From G965222535 sp965222535 (GTDB taxonomy: Bacteria; Pseudomonadota; Gammaproteobacteria; HK1), in the NCBI GenBank assembly GCA_965222535.1, contig OZ244957.1:2232001-2296000 (forward strand): 64,000 nt of DNA. The letters are read 5' to 3'. The translations under genes and the position numbers were made by a program. Shown in pieces: positions 35,955-44,941 of the stretch; position 1 is the stretch's first letter, and each line of letters starts with the position of its first letter. The notes beneath the pieces were generated by a model. That model saw only the letters and a list, made by a program, of their open reading frames with translations. It had not been told where the DNA came from and did no database searches.

Positions 35955-37726
35955 GATCAAGGTCATGGCTCGAGGGAAGCGCTGCGGCTCTCTCGTCATT
36001 ACTGCTCCATTTCATCATAGCGGGTGCCTTGCTGATAGCACCAAGGCCGACACCAACGGCGGTCATTGCGGGTGGCGCTGTTCCCATCAAGGCGGTGGTC
36101 ATTGATGAGAATGATGTCGCCAAGCAGTTGGCGGTGCTGCAGCAACAAGAACGGCGTAAACGTCAGCAGCAGGAAGTAGCGCAACAGCGGTTACTGGAAT
36201 CGCGACAGCAACTGCGCTCTGCTGAAGTGCAGCTCAAGACGACCCGGGATGATCAGTTGGCGATTTCGCAAACCATGCGTGAATTGCAACAGCAAGCAGC
36301 GCAGCTTGAGCAGCGAAAAGCACTCGTTGAGCACCAGTACAGCGCAGCCGAAGCGGCAAGCCGGAAAGTACAACAGGAGCGCCAACAGCAACAACGGCTG
36401 AAGCAGCAACAAAGTGAAGCGTTACGCGCTTTAGAGCAGCAGCGCCAGCAGGCCGTGGACGAACTTGAGCAGCTCAGGACCAAACAGCAAAGAGCGGAAG
36501 AAGAGCTGCTGGTAGCCCAACGCAAGCAGACCAATGCGCAGCATCAATTGGACCAGATGCAGCAGCAGACTCAACTGGCGGAGCGCGAGCGGGAGGCAGT
36601 CGAAGCAGATAAACGCCAAGCGGAGCGCGAGCGGGAGGCAGTCGAAGCAGATAAACGCCAAGCGGAGCGCGAGCGGGAGGCAGTCGAAGCAGATAAACGC
36701 CAAGCGGAGCGTGAGCGGGAGGCAGTCGAGGCAGGCAAGCACCAGGCGGAGCGCGAGCGGGAGGTAGCCGAAGCAGGTAAGCGTCAGGCGGAGCGCGAGC
36801 GGGAGGCAGCCGAAGCAGGCAAGCGCCAAGCGGAGCGCGAGCGGGAGGCAGCCGAAGCAGACAAACGCCAAGCGGAGCGCGAGCGGGAGGTAGCCGAAGC
36901 AGACAAACGCCAAGCGGAGCGCGAGCGGGAGGTAGCCGAAAAGCGCAAACAGCAGGAGCAAGCCTTGCTTGAGCGGCGACAGGAGGGGGAAAGAGCCAAA
37001 GCCGAGGCGCGACAACAGCGCCAGTCCGAAGTCGAGCGCCAAGCCGTCATTGCCAAACGCCAACAACAACGTGAAGCTGAGCGTAGACGGATCGCAGTTG
37101 AGCAGGATAAGATCAGAAAGCAAAAAGAAGCCGAGTTACGCAAGCAAGAAGAAGCGCGCCGGCAGCAGCAAGAAGCCGAAGAGGAGCGCCAGCGGCAGCA
37201 ACAGTTGACGGCGGCATTACAGCAGCAAGAAGAAGTGCTGCTTAATCGCCGAAAGGAAGTGCTGAAAGAGCAGAAAGAAGCCGAATTACGCAAGCAGGAA
37301 GCGGAACAGCGGCAACGCCAAAAAGCCGAAAAAGAACGCCGGCGGCAGCAACAAATCGCCGAAGATAAGCGCCGGCGTCAGCAACAGATAGCCGCAGATG
37401 ATTCGCTGTTGCAGCAACAGGAAGACCGACTAAAGCAACTCTTGCGTGAGCAACAGCGTGACGCGTATATTATCCACATTAGGGATGCAGTAGAGAGCAA
37501 TTGGTTGCGCCCGGCGGATCTTCCAGATAGTCTGAAATGCACCGTCAAGGTCTCGCAGGCACCTGGAGGTGTGGTGATCTCGGTGAGCATCGCCGAAAGC
37601 AGCGGTAACACGATATTTGATCGTTCTGTTGTGGCGGCGGTGCATCAATCGTCACCGTTGCCGGAACCTGAAGATCAAGTATTATTTGAAAAAGAAATTC
37701 AATTTATTTTTGAACCAGGAGGTTGA
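35951..37726 (+). CDS. tolA: TolA with an expanded repeat-rich central domain
   Basis: A 591-residue TolA, longer than the E. coli protein (421). An N-terminal membrane helix (AALSSLLLHFIIAGALLIA) is followed by a very long charged helical domain II (about residues 60-490) rich in Gln, Glu, Arg and Lys. Within it, residues 210-335 are nine 14-residue repeats of the type AEREREAVEADKRQ. Domain III (about 500-591, AYIIHIRDAVESNWLRP, VSIAESSGNTIFD) binds TolB, Pal and porins. It spans the periplasm, and the expansion would lengthen the rod. The opposite strand has long open frames that are composition artefacts. Confidence 0.9.
   Translation: MRSRSWLEGSAAALSSLLLHFIIAGALLIAPRPTPTAVIAGGAVPIKAVVIDENDVAKQLAVLQQQERRKRQQQEVAQQRLLESRQQLRSAEVQLKTTRDDQLAISQTMRELQQQAAQLEQRKALVEHQYSAAEAASRKVQQERQQQQRLKQQQSEALRALEQQRQQAVDELEQLRTKQQRAEEELLVAQRKQTNAQHQLDQMQQQTQLAEREREAVEADKRQAEREREAVEADKRQAEREREAVEADKRQAEREREAVEAGKHQAEREREVAEAGKRQAEREREAAEAGKRQAEREREAAEADKRQAEREREVAEADKRQAEREREVAEKRKQQEQALLERRQEGERAKAEARQQRQSEVERQAVIAKRQQQREAERRRIAVEQDKIRKQKEAELRKQEEARRQQQEAEEERQRQQQLTAALQQQEEVLLNRRKEVLKEQKEAELRKQEAEQRQRQKAEKERRRQQQIAEDKRRRQQQIAADDSLLQQQEDRLKQLLREQQRDAYIIHIRDAVESNWLRPADLPDSLKCTVKVSQAPGGVVISVSIAESSGNTIFDRSVVAAVHQSSPLPEPEDQVLFEKEIQFIFEPGG
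36578..36955 (+). repeat. 42-bp tandem repeat in tolA (nine units)
   Basis: Nine head-to-tail 42-bp units encode A-E-R-E-R-E-(A/V)-(V/A)-E-(A/K)-(D/G/R)-K-(R/H/Q)-Q. The first three units are nearly identical at DNA level; later ones differ by a few bases, mainly at GCA/GTA and GAT/GGC codons. All keep the frame. Such arrays change copy number by slippage or recombination. Confidence 0.93.
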
Positions 37727-37727
37727 C

Positions 37728-39044
37728 GTGGCTGCGAGCAGACATACCTTATTAATATTGCTGTTATTACTGGGTTCAATATCGGCATCAAAGGCAGCCT
37801 TGACGATTCGCATAACGGGTGGGGCAGAAGGTGCGCAGCCGATCGCTATCGTCCCCTTTGGTCGTGGTGGAGGGGTGGATGAGTCAGTGCTGCATGTCAG
37901 CGAAGTGATCGCCAATAACTTTCATCGCACCGGTCGATTTGCACCATTGAAGGTTAACGCTTTACCAAGTCAACCGCAGCAAGCAGCGCAAATCAACTTC
38001 GCTGAGTGGCAGCAGCTGGGCATCGGTCATCTGATCATCGGCACTATCACAAAAGAAGGCGACAAGCGTTACAAGATCGATTTTCGCGCCTACGATGTGC
38101 TGAATAACCGCGCCTTAGTTGGATTCAGCATCTCGGCGAAGGAAGACGAGCTGCGGCGCACGGCGCATCGCATCAGCGATATCATTTATGAGAGCCTCAC
38201 CGGCGAACGCGGTGCCTTCGATACACGTATCGCTTATGTAACTGAGACGCCGGAGGAAGGGCAGCGTCCATCCTATGCGCTGCAGATAGCCGACAGCGAT
38301 GGCTATGCACCGAAAGTACTGTATCGATCACAAGAACCCATCATCTCACCCAATTGGTCGCCGAACTCCAGATTTATCGCCTATGTATCGTTTGACGGCG
38401 GTCAGCCAGCGATTTACATCCAGAATACGGTTACCAAGCACCGCAAAAGACTGACCTTCTACAAAGGTTTAAATGGAGCACCGGCGTTTTCCCCAGATGG
38501 ACGTAATCTGGCGATGACGTTATCGAAAGACGGCGATCCAGAAATCTATATTATGGATATGGAGAAGCGCTCCCTGCGCCGGCTGACGCATAACACTGCC
38601 ATTGATACCGAGGCGGCGTGGGCACCGGATAGCAAATCGTTGGTATTCACCTCCGATCGCAGCGGATCGCCGCAGATTTATCGCGCCAGCGCGGACGGCA
38701 AACAAACGCCCATGCGAATGACATTTCAAGGTGATTACAATGCCCGTGCGGCGTTTTCTCCAGATGGCAGGAAATTAGTATTTGTCCACGGCAAAGAGAA
38801 CAACTATCATATAGGGCTACTGGATATTGAGACCGAAGTTATTCGAGTGCTGACCAAAACCGCTCTTGATGAGTCGCCGAGTTTTTCTCCCAACGGGGTT
38901 TTGATATTGTATTCGACGACCTATAAATCCGGCCTTGCGGCGCTGGCTGCGGTTTCGTCGGATGGGCGAGTACGGCAGAGTTTGACTGAGCGAGCGAGTG
39001 GCGTCAGGGAGCCGGCATGGTCGCCGTTCAGGGATAATATCTAA
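37728..39044 (+). CDS. tolB: TolB, periplasmic Tol-Pal protein
   Basis: A 438-residue periplasmic protein with an N-terminal alpha/beta domain (QPIAIVPF) and a six-bladed propeller with repeated motifs such as NWSPNSRFIAYVS, AFSPDGRNLAMTLS, WAPDSKSLVFTSDRSG and AFSPDGRKLVFVHG. A signal peptide (LLILLLLLGSISASKA) precedes a cleavage site near SKA-AL. The start is a GTG with AGGAGG six bases upstream, right after the tolA stop; the longer open frame from 37617 overlaps tolA and is not used. Confidence 0.93.
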   Translation: MAASRHTLLILLLLLGSISASKAALTIRITGGAEGAQPIAIVPFGRGGGVDESVLHVSEVIANNFHRTGRFAPLKVNALPSQPQQAAQINFAEWQQLGIGHLIIGTITKEGDKRYKIDFRAYDVLNNRALVGFSISAKEDELRRTAHRISDIIYESLTGERGAFDTRIAYVTETPEEGQRPSYALQIADSDGYAPKVLYRSQEPIISPNWSPNSRFIAYVSFDGGQPAIYIQNTVTKHRKRLTFYKGLNGAPAFSPDGRNLAMTLSKDGDPEIYIMDMEKRSLRRLTHNTAIDTEAAWAPDSKSLVFTSDRSGSPQIYRASADGKQTPMRMTFQGDYNARAAFSPDGRKLVFVHGKENNYHIGLLDIETEVIRVLTKTALDESPSFSPNGVLILYSTTYKSGLAALAAVSSDGRVRQSLTERASGVREPAWSPFRDNI

Positions 39045-39283
39045 TGCTGTGAAGAGGACGCGTAAGTTATATGCCTGCCCCTTTGTTTATCCAGTCGTGA
39101 ATCAATTTGAAGTGGCGGGCGTGACGCTTAATCTGCGTCTGGATACATTGAAAATGCGTCCTTGTATGTAGGCGAGGCATCACTATCGACGCCATTTCCC
39201 AATATGTCTGGTGCGCGTTGTCAGATTCTTTTGTTGTTGGCGGTGCCTGCTCAATATGCGTTTCATAAAGGAGATTTTTTGAT

Positions 39284-39961
39284 ATGCCTAGGTCATTTTG
39301 GAGTTTGTTTGCAGTAACGGTCGTGTCTGGTGTATTGAGTGCTTGCGCAACATCACCGCAGTACTCTGCTGATCCGATGGTAGCAGAAAGTAAACCTGAC
39401 ACCAAGAGTACGGATTCAGCGGCTGCGGCACAAAAAAGCGCAGAAGATCAAGCCATTGATTCAGCGATGGGCGATGCTACTGAAGATCTCTCTAAGCCGA
39501 AGCGCTCGATTGTCATTAAAACCGAAGATGAGACGATAGTTGTCAGCGGGGTAACCGACACGATGTCTTCTGATGGAGAGGTTCAGCAACAGCCAACGGT
39601 GGTTATTGAGCACACAGGTGACGCGCAGTTTCTAAAAAAACGCATTGTCCATTTCGATTTTGACTCCAGTGATATCAAAGACGACGATCGCCAGATCATC
39701 GAAGCACATGCACGTTTGCTGGCGGAAAATAGCGATATTTTGATGGTGCTGCAAGGTCATGCGGATGAGCGCGGCTCGCGTGAGTACAATATTGCTCTGG
39801 GAGAACGACGCGCCGGCGGCGTGGGGCAACTGATGGAGTTGCTTGGCGTATCGGATCATCAACTGCGGGTCGTCAGCTATGGCGAGGAACGTCCAGTAGC
39901 ACTGGGGCACGACGAATCTTCATGGAGAGTTAATCGTCGGGCGAATCTCACTTATCGATGA
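39284..39961 (+). CDS. pal: Pal, peptidoglycan-associated lipoprotein
   Basis: A 225-residue outer-membrane lipoprotein. The lipobox is VLSAC (Cys about residue 21). A Ser/Asp-rich linker of about 90 residues, longer than in E. coli Pal (173 residues), leads to the OmpA-like domain with VHFDFDSSDIKDDDRQIIEAHA, LQGHADERGSREYN and LGERRAGGV, which binds peptidoglycan. AAAGGAGAT precedes the ATG. It overlaps cpoB by four bases. Confidence 0.93.
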   Translation: MPRSFWSLFAVTVVSGVLSACATSPQYSADPMVAESKPDTKSTDSAAAAQKSAEDQAIDSAMGDATEDLSKPKRSIVIKTEDETIVVSGVTDTMSSDGEVQQQPTVVIEHTGDAQFLKKRIVHFDFDSSDIKDDDRQIIEAHARLLAENSDILMVLQGHADERGSREYNIALGERRAGGVGQLMELLGVSDHQLRVVSYGEERPVALGHDESSWRVNRRANLTYR

Positions 39962-41139
39962 TCAGAATAATCCGTGCGTATGCGCCGATACGCATCGGCG
40001 CAATGGTGGGGGTTATGGCTCTGCTTGCCCCTGTGTGCTTTGCCCAAGCACCGCTTGCTGAATACAGGCAGCTTGAAGACAGGATCAGGATCATTGAGCG
40101 GCTTTTGGCCAGTGAAGGCTTGATCCGCTTGCATGACGATCTCAAAAAACTGGGACAGGAACTGCGTCAACTACGCGGTATCGTAGAGCAGGACAACCGC
40201 GCTATCGAATCGATTAAGAATAGCCAAATCAAGCAATACCAAAGCCTCGATAGTCAGTTACTGCAACTCGGCGAAGGGATCGAGCAGCTAAAAGAAAGCT
40301 TTCGCCAGTTGCAGGCCAAGGTTGAAGTTCTTGAGACCGCCAGGGGGCAAGTCCTGAAGCGCTTGGCGGCAAGTCTGTCCTCCGCCCCGCCCACCAGTGT
40401 GAGTGATAGTACTGCCAGCGATACGGCTGATGGTGCTGCCGCTGGCATGGCCGTTGAGACTGTTGCTGACGTTGATGATAGCACCGCTGTGGTTGCTGCC
40501 TCCCCCCCGTTGGTTGCGCAAACGCAAGATCCAGATAGCGGCACGGCGGCGGTAATCGTTGCCGCCCCCGCTTTGGCTTTGGCGTCAACCACCGAATCTT
40601 CCCCAGCCGCGACAATCAGCGCTGTTTTATCCCCCGCTACTGTCGTGACGGGCGCTTTGAGTGCAACTGTTGCTGTACCAGCCAATCTTGCGGCGACCGC
40701 AACGGTTGTCACTGTTGCGCCGGCAAGTACAGACAGCGCCTCGGTATTTGATGAGTTGCTGTCCGAGCAGCAAGCCTACCGGGAGGCGTTTGAGCTATTG
40801 AAAAACGGCCATTATGGGCGCGCCACACGCGCCTTCAGGGCCTTCGTAGTGCAGTATCCAGAGAGTGAATTGGCCGGTAATGCACAATACTGGTTAGGCG
40901 AAAGCCTGTATGTCGAGCGTGAGTTTGCGAAAGCAATGGAGGAATTTAAGCGCGTGCTTTCGCAATACCCCGAAAGCCCTAAGCTAACCCATGCGATGCT
41001 CAAGATCGGCTTTATCTATAGTGAGTTAGGGCAGTTGGGAGAAGCCCGTAAGGTTCTTACGGAGATTAGCCAGAGCTATCCCGACAGCACCGTTGCGAGC
41101 CTTGCTCTCAGGCGCTTGAAACGCCTTGCCGATCAGTAA
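39958..41139 (+). CDS. cpoB: CpoB (YbgF) with long low-complexity linker
   Basis: A 393-residue periplasmic protein that coordinates Tol-Pal with peptidoglycan synthesis at division. A signal peptide (VGVMALLAPVCFAQA) precedes a trimerising coiled coil (about residues 35-130). Then comes an Ala/Val/Thr/Ser-rich linker of roughly 130 residues, and three TPR repeats at the C-terminus (YREAFELLKNGHYGRATRAF, GNAQYWLGESLYV, PESPKLTHAMLKIGFIY). E. coli CpoB is 263 residues; the extra length is the linker. ATGA overlap with pal. Confidence 0.88.
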   Translation: MIRIIRAYAPIRIGAMVGVMALLAPVCFAQAPLAEYRQLEDRIRIIERLLASEGLIRLHDDLKKLGQELRQLRGIVEQDNRAIESIKNSQIKQYQSLDSQLLQLGEGIEQLKESFRQLQAKVEVLETARGQVLKRLAASLSSAPPTSVSDSTASDTADGAAAGMAVETVADVDDSTAVVAASPPLVAQTQDPDSGTAAVIVAAPALALASTTESSPAATISAVLSPATVVTGALSATVAVPANLAATATVVTVAPASTDSASVFDELLSEQQAYREAFELLKNGHYGRATRAFRAFVVQYPESELAGNAQYWLGESLYVEREFAKAMEEFKRVLSQYPESPKLTHAMLKIGFIYSELGQLGEARKVLTEISQSYPDSTVASLALRRLKRLADQ

Positions 41140-41158
41140 GTAAACGGACTACTCCTAT

Positions 41159-41356
41159 GGGAACTTCGAAAAACTGAGGGGTTGGGGGAAGGGATTGGTT
41201 TATTTTTAATGAGGAGCCCCGGCGGCGCGCCGTTCGCTGACCTCTTGAGCCGCTCAACGTCATCACGAAATGATGGTTGGAAGGGTCATTTCCCCAATAG
41301 ACAAGCCCCCGCAGGGAACCGCGAAAAGCTAGCGAAGCTGGTTTTTCGCGGTTCCC
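41159..41356. repeat. Palindromic dispersed repeat, complete long variant
   Basis: It begins GGGAACTTCGAAAAACTGAG with arm GGGTTGGGGGAAGGG. The long core is present in the orientation opposite to the copies at 9.1 and 50.1 kb: TTATTTTTAATGAGGAGC, CGTTCGCTGACCTCTTGAGC, ATCACGAAATGATGGTTGG. It closes with ATTTCCCCAATAGACAAGCC and the palindrome GGGAACCGCGAAAAGCTAGC to GGTTTTTCGCGGTTCCCC. The changed arm bases are compensatory on both sides (CCGCG with CGCGG), so pairing is conserved. It fills most of the cpoB-plsC gap. Confidence 0.85.
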
Positions 41357-41507
41357 CTATCAGCTTGAACGATGATCCTTAAGCGGGTTGCCTTGGAGTG
41401 ACCGTTGTAAGCGTGTTGCGGTTTCCTCTCCTGAAGGGCTTCTGAGTCATTCATCCCGCCGATGAAAGAAGCGTGCATAATGCGCTGTTCTGTGTGAGGC
41501 GACCGCA

Positions 41508-42257
41508 ATGCGCTGGTCATCAACTAAGTCACTCCTTTATAAGCTACGCACTTTTACGGGTTCTTGCTTGTTTGCCATCGGACTCGCGATCCTGACGGTT
41601 GTGTTCACGCCGATTGCGCTTGCTTCGATCCGCATTAATTACCGCAGGCGTTATTTGATCATCTCGCAGTGGTCGAGGCTGGTGCTGCGATGGCTTGAAA
41701 TCACTTGTGGAGTACGTTGGGATGTGAGCGGTCTCGATCATATCCCAGAGCAGCCGACGGTGTTGCTGGTCAAGCATCAGTCAGCATGGGAGACGCTGGC
41801 TTTACAGTTGCTGTTTATCCCTCAGGTCTGGGTGATCAAGCGTAAGTTGCTGCGCATCCCCTTTTTTGGTTGGGGGTTGGCGGCATTGCGTCCGATTGCG
41901 ATCGATCGCGGCTATGCGCGTGATGCGATCAGTCAACTGCTAGAGCAAGGAAGCCAGCGGCTGGCAGATGGCTGCTGGGTGGTGGTTTTCCCCGAAGGCA
42001 CACGGGTGCCGGTGGGACATTATCGACGCTATAAGCAGGGTGGAGTGAAATTGGCAAGAGCGGTTGGTAGGCCGGTGCTGCCGATCGCCCATGATGCGGG
42101 CAAGTGCTGGCCGCCGAATAGTTTTCTTAAATACCCGGGCACCATTCATGTCGTTATCGGAGAGCTGATCGCGACCGAGGGGCGGTCGGCGCATGAAACC
42201 AATGAAGAAGCTGAAAAATGGATCGAAGCCACGGTCGCCCGGTTAGCGCAACAGTGA
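41508..42257 (+). CDS. plsC: PlsC-like 1-acylglycerol-3-phosphate acyltransferase
   Basis: A 249-residue membrane-associated acyltransferase of phospholipid synthesis. An N-terminal hydrophobic segment (TGSCLFAIGLAILTVVFTPIAL) precedes the motif KHQSAWETL, a variant of HX4D with Glu seen in related proteins. RPIAIDRG, VVFPEGTRVPVG and VLPIAHDAG are the remaining blocks. The start ATGCGCTGGTC follows GAGGCGACCGC. It is a single gene flanked by repeat copies. Confidence 0.85.
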   Translation: MRWSSTKSLLYKLRTFTGSCLFAIGLAILTVVFTPIALASIRINYRRRYLIISQWSRLVLRWLEITCGVRWDVSGLDHIPEQPTVLLVKHQSAWETLALQLLFIPQVWVIKRKLLRIPFFGWGLAALRPIAIDRGYARDAISQLLEQGSQRLADGCWVVVFPEGTRVPVGHYRRYKQGGVKLARAVGRPVLPIAHDAGKCWPPNSFLKYPGTIHVVIGELIATEGRSAHETNEEAEKWIEATVARLAQQ

Positions 42258-42321
42258 TGTTTTGTGATGAAGCCACTGCGCGGCTGTAAAGTTACGGGCT
42301 AGTGGGTGACTGCATGCCAAA

Positions 42322-42380
42322 GGGGTGCCTCGAAATACCACCGCAGGGGTGGGTGCGTGGCGCACCGTTCTTTCCCCACT
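42322..42380. repeat. Dispersed repeat, degraded fragment
   Basis: GGGGTGCCTCGAAATACCAC and CGCAGGGGTGGGTG resemble a left end, and TTCTTTCCCCACTCAAG resembles the pyrimidine arm. No right palindrome. It lies just upstream of the phosphofructokinase start, and an open frame through it is not used as the N-terminus. Confidence 0.5.
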
Positions 42381-42396
42381 CAAGCACAGGATAGGC

Positions 42397-43656
42397 ATGA
42401 TTAAAAACGCGCTTTATGCCCAATCAGGTGGGGTCACCGCGGTCATCAACACCACTGCGGCGGGGGTTATCGAAACCGCACGCCAGTATCCCGATCGTAT
42501 CGGTACGGTGTTCGCTGGACGCAACGGCATCCTCGGGGTGATCAACGAAGACTTAATAGATACCACGCCAGAGTCCGCCGCCGATATCGCTGCGTTGCGC
42601 CATACGCCATCTGGTGCCTTTGGCTCGTGTCGCTATAAGCTCGGTGACATCGCCGCCAATCGCACCGAATATGAACGTCTGGTGGCCGTATTCAAAGCGC
42701 ATGGCATCGGCTATCTGTTTTACAACGGCGGCGGCGATTCAGCGGATACGGCGAACAAAATAGCGCGCATCGGCACCGATCTTGGCTACCCCATCACGTG
42801 CATCGGTATCCCCAAAACAGTGGACAACGATCTGCCGCTGACCGACAACTGTCCGGGATTTGGTTCAGTCGCCAAATACGTTGCGGTGTCTATCCTCGAA
42901 GCTTCGTATGATGTCGCTTCAATGTGCGAGACTTCAACGCGGGTGTTCATCCTCGAAGTCATGGGGCGTCATGCCGGCTGGATCGCCGCCGCCGGGTGTC
43001 TCGCGACCAAGCAAGCGGACGATCCGCCGCAGCTGATCCTGCTGCCCGAAGTCAGCTTTGACGAAGCCGCCTTTGTCGCCAAAGTCGGTGCCACTGTTAA
43101 GCGCCTCGGCTACTGTTCGATCGTGGTTTCCGAAGGAGTGCGTAACCGCGAGGGGCGCTTCCTCGCCGAAGCCGGTAGCCGTGATGCGTTCGGTCACGCT
43201 CAACTGGGCGGCGTTGCGCCGGTTATTGCGGCACTCATCAAGCAACGCTTAGGGATCAAAAACCACTGGGCGGTGGCCGATTACCTGCAACGCTCAGCGC
43301 GCCATATCGCCTCGCAGACCGACGTCGATCAAGCCTATGCCTTAGGTCAGGCGGCGGTCAACATCGCGCTGCAAGGCAAAAACGGCGTGATGCCGATCAT
43401 TGTACGCACCGCCGATGCGCCCTATGCTTGGCGCATCGAGCAAGTTGCCCTTGAGCACGTCGCGAACCTTGAGAAAAAACTGCCCACGGAATTCATCGCC
43501 AGCGACGGCTTCGGCGTAACCGTGGCCTGCCGCCGTTACTTAGAGCCACTGATCCAGGGCGAAGCCTACCCGCCCTACCGTAATGGTTTGCCGATCTATG
43601 TCAAGCTGCAAAACCGCACGGTTGCTAAAAAACTACCGCCGTTCGCACGCCGCTGA
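42397..43656 (+). CDS. pfp: Pyrophosphate-dependent 6-phosphofructokinase
   Basis: A 419-residue phosphofructokinase that interconverts fructose-6-phosphate and fructose-1,6-bisphosphate using PPi. GGGDSADTA (111-119) has Asp where ATP enzymes have Gly, and PKTVDNDLP (139-147) has Lys where they have Gly; both are hallmarks of the PPi type. MGRHAGWIAA and EGVRNREG complete the active site. Being reversible, it can serve glycolysis, gluconeogenesis or sugar-phosphate regeneration in CO2 or C1 assimilation. The membrane pyrophosphatase at 29-31 kb would use the same PPi pool. ATG 42397 follows AGGATAGGC. Confidence 0.93.
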   Translation: MIKNALYAQSGGVTAVINTTAAGVIETARQYPDRIGTVFAGRNGILGVINEDLIDTTPESAADIAALRHTPSGAFGSCRYKLGDIAANRTEYERLVAVFKAHGIGYLFYNGGGDSADTANKIARIGTDLGYPITCIGIPKTVDNDLPLTDNCPGFGSVAKYVAVSILEASYDVASMCETSTRVFILEVMGRHAGWIAAAGCLATKQADDPPQLILLPEVSFDEAAFVAKVGATVKRLGYCSIVVSEGVRNREGRFLAEAGSRDAFGHAQLGGVAPVIAALIKQRLGIKNHWAVADYLQRSARHIASQTDVDQAYALGQAAVNIALQGKNGVMPIIVRTADAPYAWRIEQVALEHVANLEKKLPTEFIASDGFGVTVACRRYLEPLIQGEAYPPYRNGLPIYVKLQNRTVAKKLPPFARR

Positions 43657-43721
43657 AGTCTGAAGCTGTGTTTGATGCTCTGGAAATGCGGCGGGCAATG
43701 CGCGGGTGCTCTGGAGGAGAG

Positions 43722-43862
43722 GATCCCTCCAGCAGTTATTTTGTGGTGCCGTTGACCCGATCGAGAGGTCAGCGAACGATGCGTCGTTAGGTGCTCCTAA
43801 TTAAAAATAAAACGACACAGCGAACGGTGCGCCGCAGGGCTTCCAATTAAAAATAAAACGAC
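43722..43862. repeat. Dispersed repeat, long variant with internal duplication
   Basis: Starts GGATCCCTCCAGCAGTTATT, then TTGTGGTGCCGTTGACCCGA, TCGAGAGGTCAGCGAACG. A segment of about 45 bp ending TTAAAAATAAAACGAC is present twice in tandem (43771-43815 and 43817-43862). The outer palindromes are absent. The remaining sequence up to the TRAP gene end at 43969 shows nothing I can name. Confidence 0.7.
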
Positions 43863-44857
43863 TAGCTTCAAGTAATGAGTATAACCACGCTGGCACGTAA
43901 CTAAACCAGTGGGGTGATGGGTGCAGTCGTGCCGAGTAACCCACGCCTGCACCCGTCTTATGTCGCGACTAGATCCCCAGCACTGCATTGCGCTTCAGCG
44001 AGTACCCCACGTCAGCGAGCTTAAGCCAGCTTGCCACGTTGGTACGCGCGGCGTCAAAGCTGCGGTAGATGCGGTCGGTCAGATCACTGTGCGCACGCAC
44101 GTCATCAAAGACTTCTGTCGCAGCCGCACCGAATCCCTCATACACTTCGTCGCTGAACTCACGCAACTGCACCCCATGTTCATTCGTCAGGCGCGTCAGG
44201 TATTCACCGTTCAGGGCATTGACCTCGGACATCATCAATTCTGCTTCCTGCACGCAAACCGCTTCCAGTAGGATCTGCTCGTTGCGCGGCAGGTTGCTCC
44301 ACCACGATTTATTCATGCCGAATGAGAGGAAACCACCGGGTTCGTGCATCCCGGGATAATAGTAATACTTAGCGGCTTCGTAGAATTTCATGAAGTAGTC
44401 GTTATAGGGACCGACCCACTCGGTGGCGTCGATTGCTCCCGAGACTAGGTTTTCATAGATTTGACCACCGGGCAGCGATACCGGAGATGCGCCGACTTTG
44501 GCGAGTACATCGCCGCCAAGGCCAGGAATACGCATCTTCAGACCTTTGAGATCATCGACACTGTCGATTTCTTTGTTGAACCACCCACCCATTTGCACCC
44601 CGGTATTACCGCAGGGTAGGCATTTTAAATTGAAATCGTCGGCCAACTCATCCCATAGCTGTTGTCCGCCAAGGTGAAAAATCCATGCTGCCATCTCAGC
44701 GTAGGTTAAACCGAATGGTACGGAAGTAAAGAAGGCCCAGCCCGGATGCTTGCCTTTCCAGTAATAGTCGGCGGCAATGTAGGTATTCCGTGCCGGCACA
44801 TTGTGTACCCATCCGTAGCCATCCTCTATTCTTAGCGAGAGAGGTATTAGGGCAGTT

Positions 44858-44914
44858 GGTAAGGGAAGCGGAAGAAAGGAGCCCGTAGGGCGACTGGCGT
44901 CCGCTTCCCTTACC
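44858..44914 (+). promoter_or_regulatory. Long hairpin upstream of the transposase
   Basis: A perfect 15-bp inverted repeat, GGTAAGGGAAGCGGA at 44858-44872 and TCCGCTTCCCTTACC at 44900-44914, encloses a 27-base loop with its own GCCC-GTA-GGGC hairpin. It ends 27 bases before the transposase ATG. It could block read-through translation or transcription from outside promoters, as hairpins do in some other IS families; this is inference. Confidence 0.6.
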
Positions 44915-44941
44915 TCAAACATTTTCCGAGGCACCGAAACG

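Noticed and set aside
36431..37293. Long minus-strand frames opposite tolA (230 and 169 codons, Leu/Cys- or Ser/Cys-rich)
   Set aside because: They mirror the Gln/Glu/Arg codon bias and tandem repeats of tolA; low-complexity artefacts.
39045..39283. Gene or RNA between tolB and pal
   Set aside because: No frame with a convincing start or family match, no strong hairpin; treated as plain intergenic sequence.
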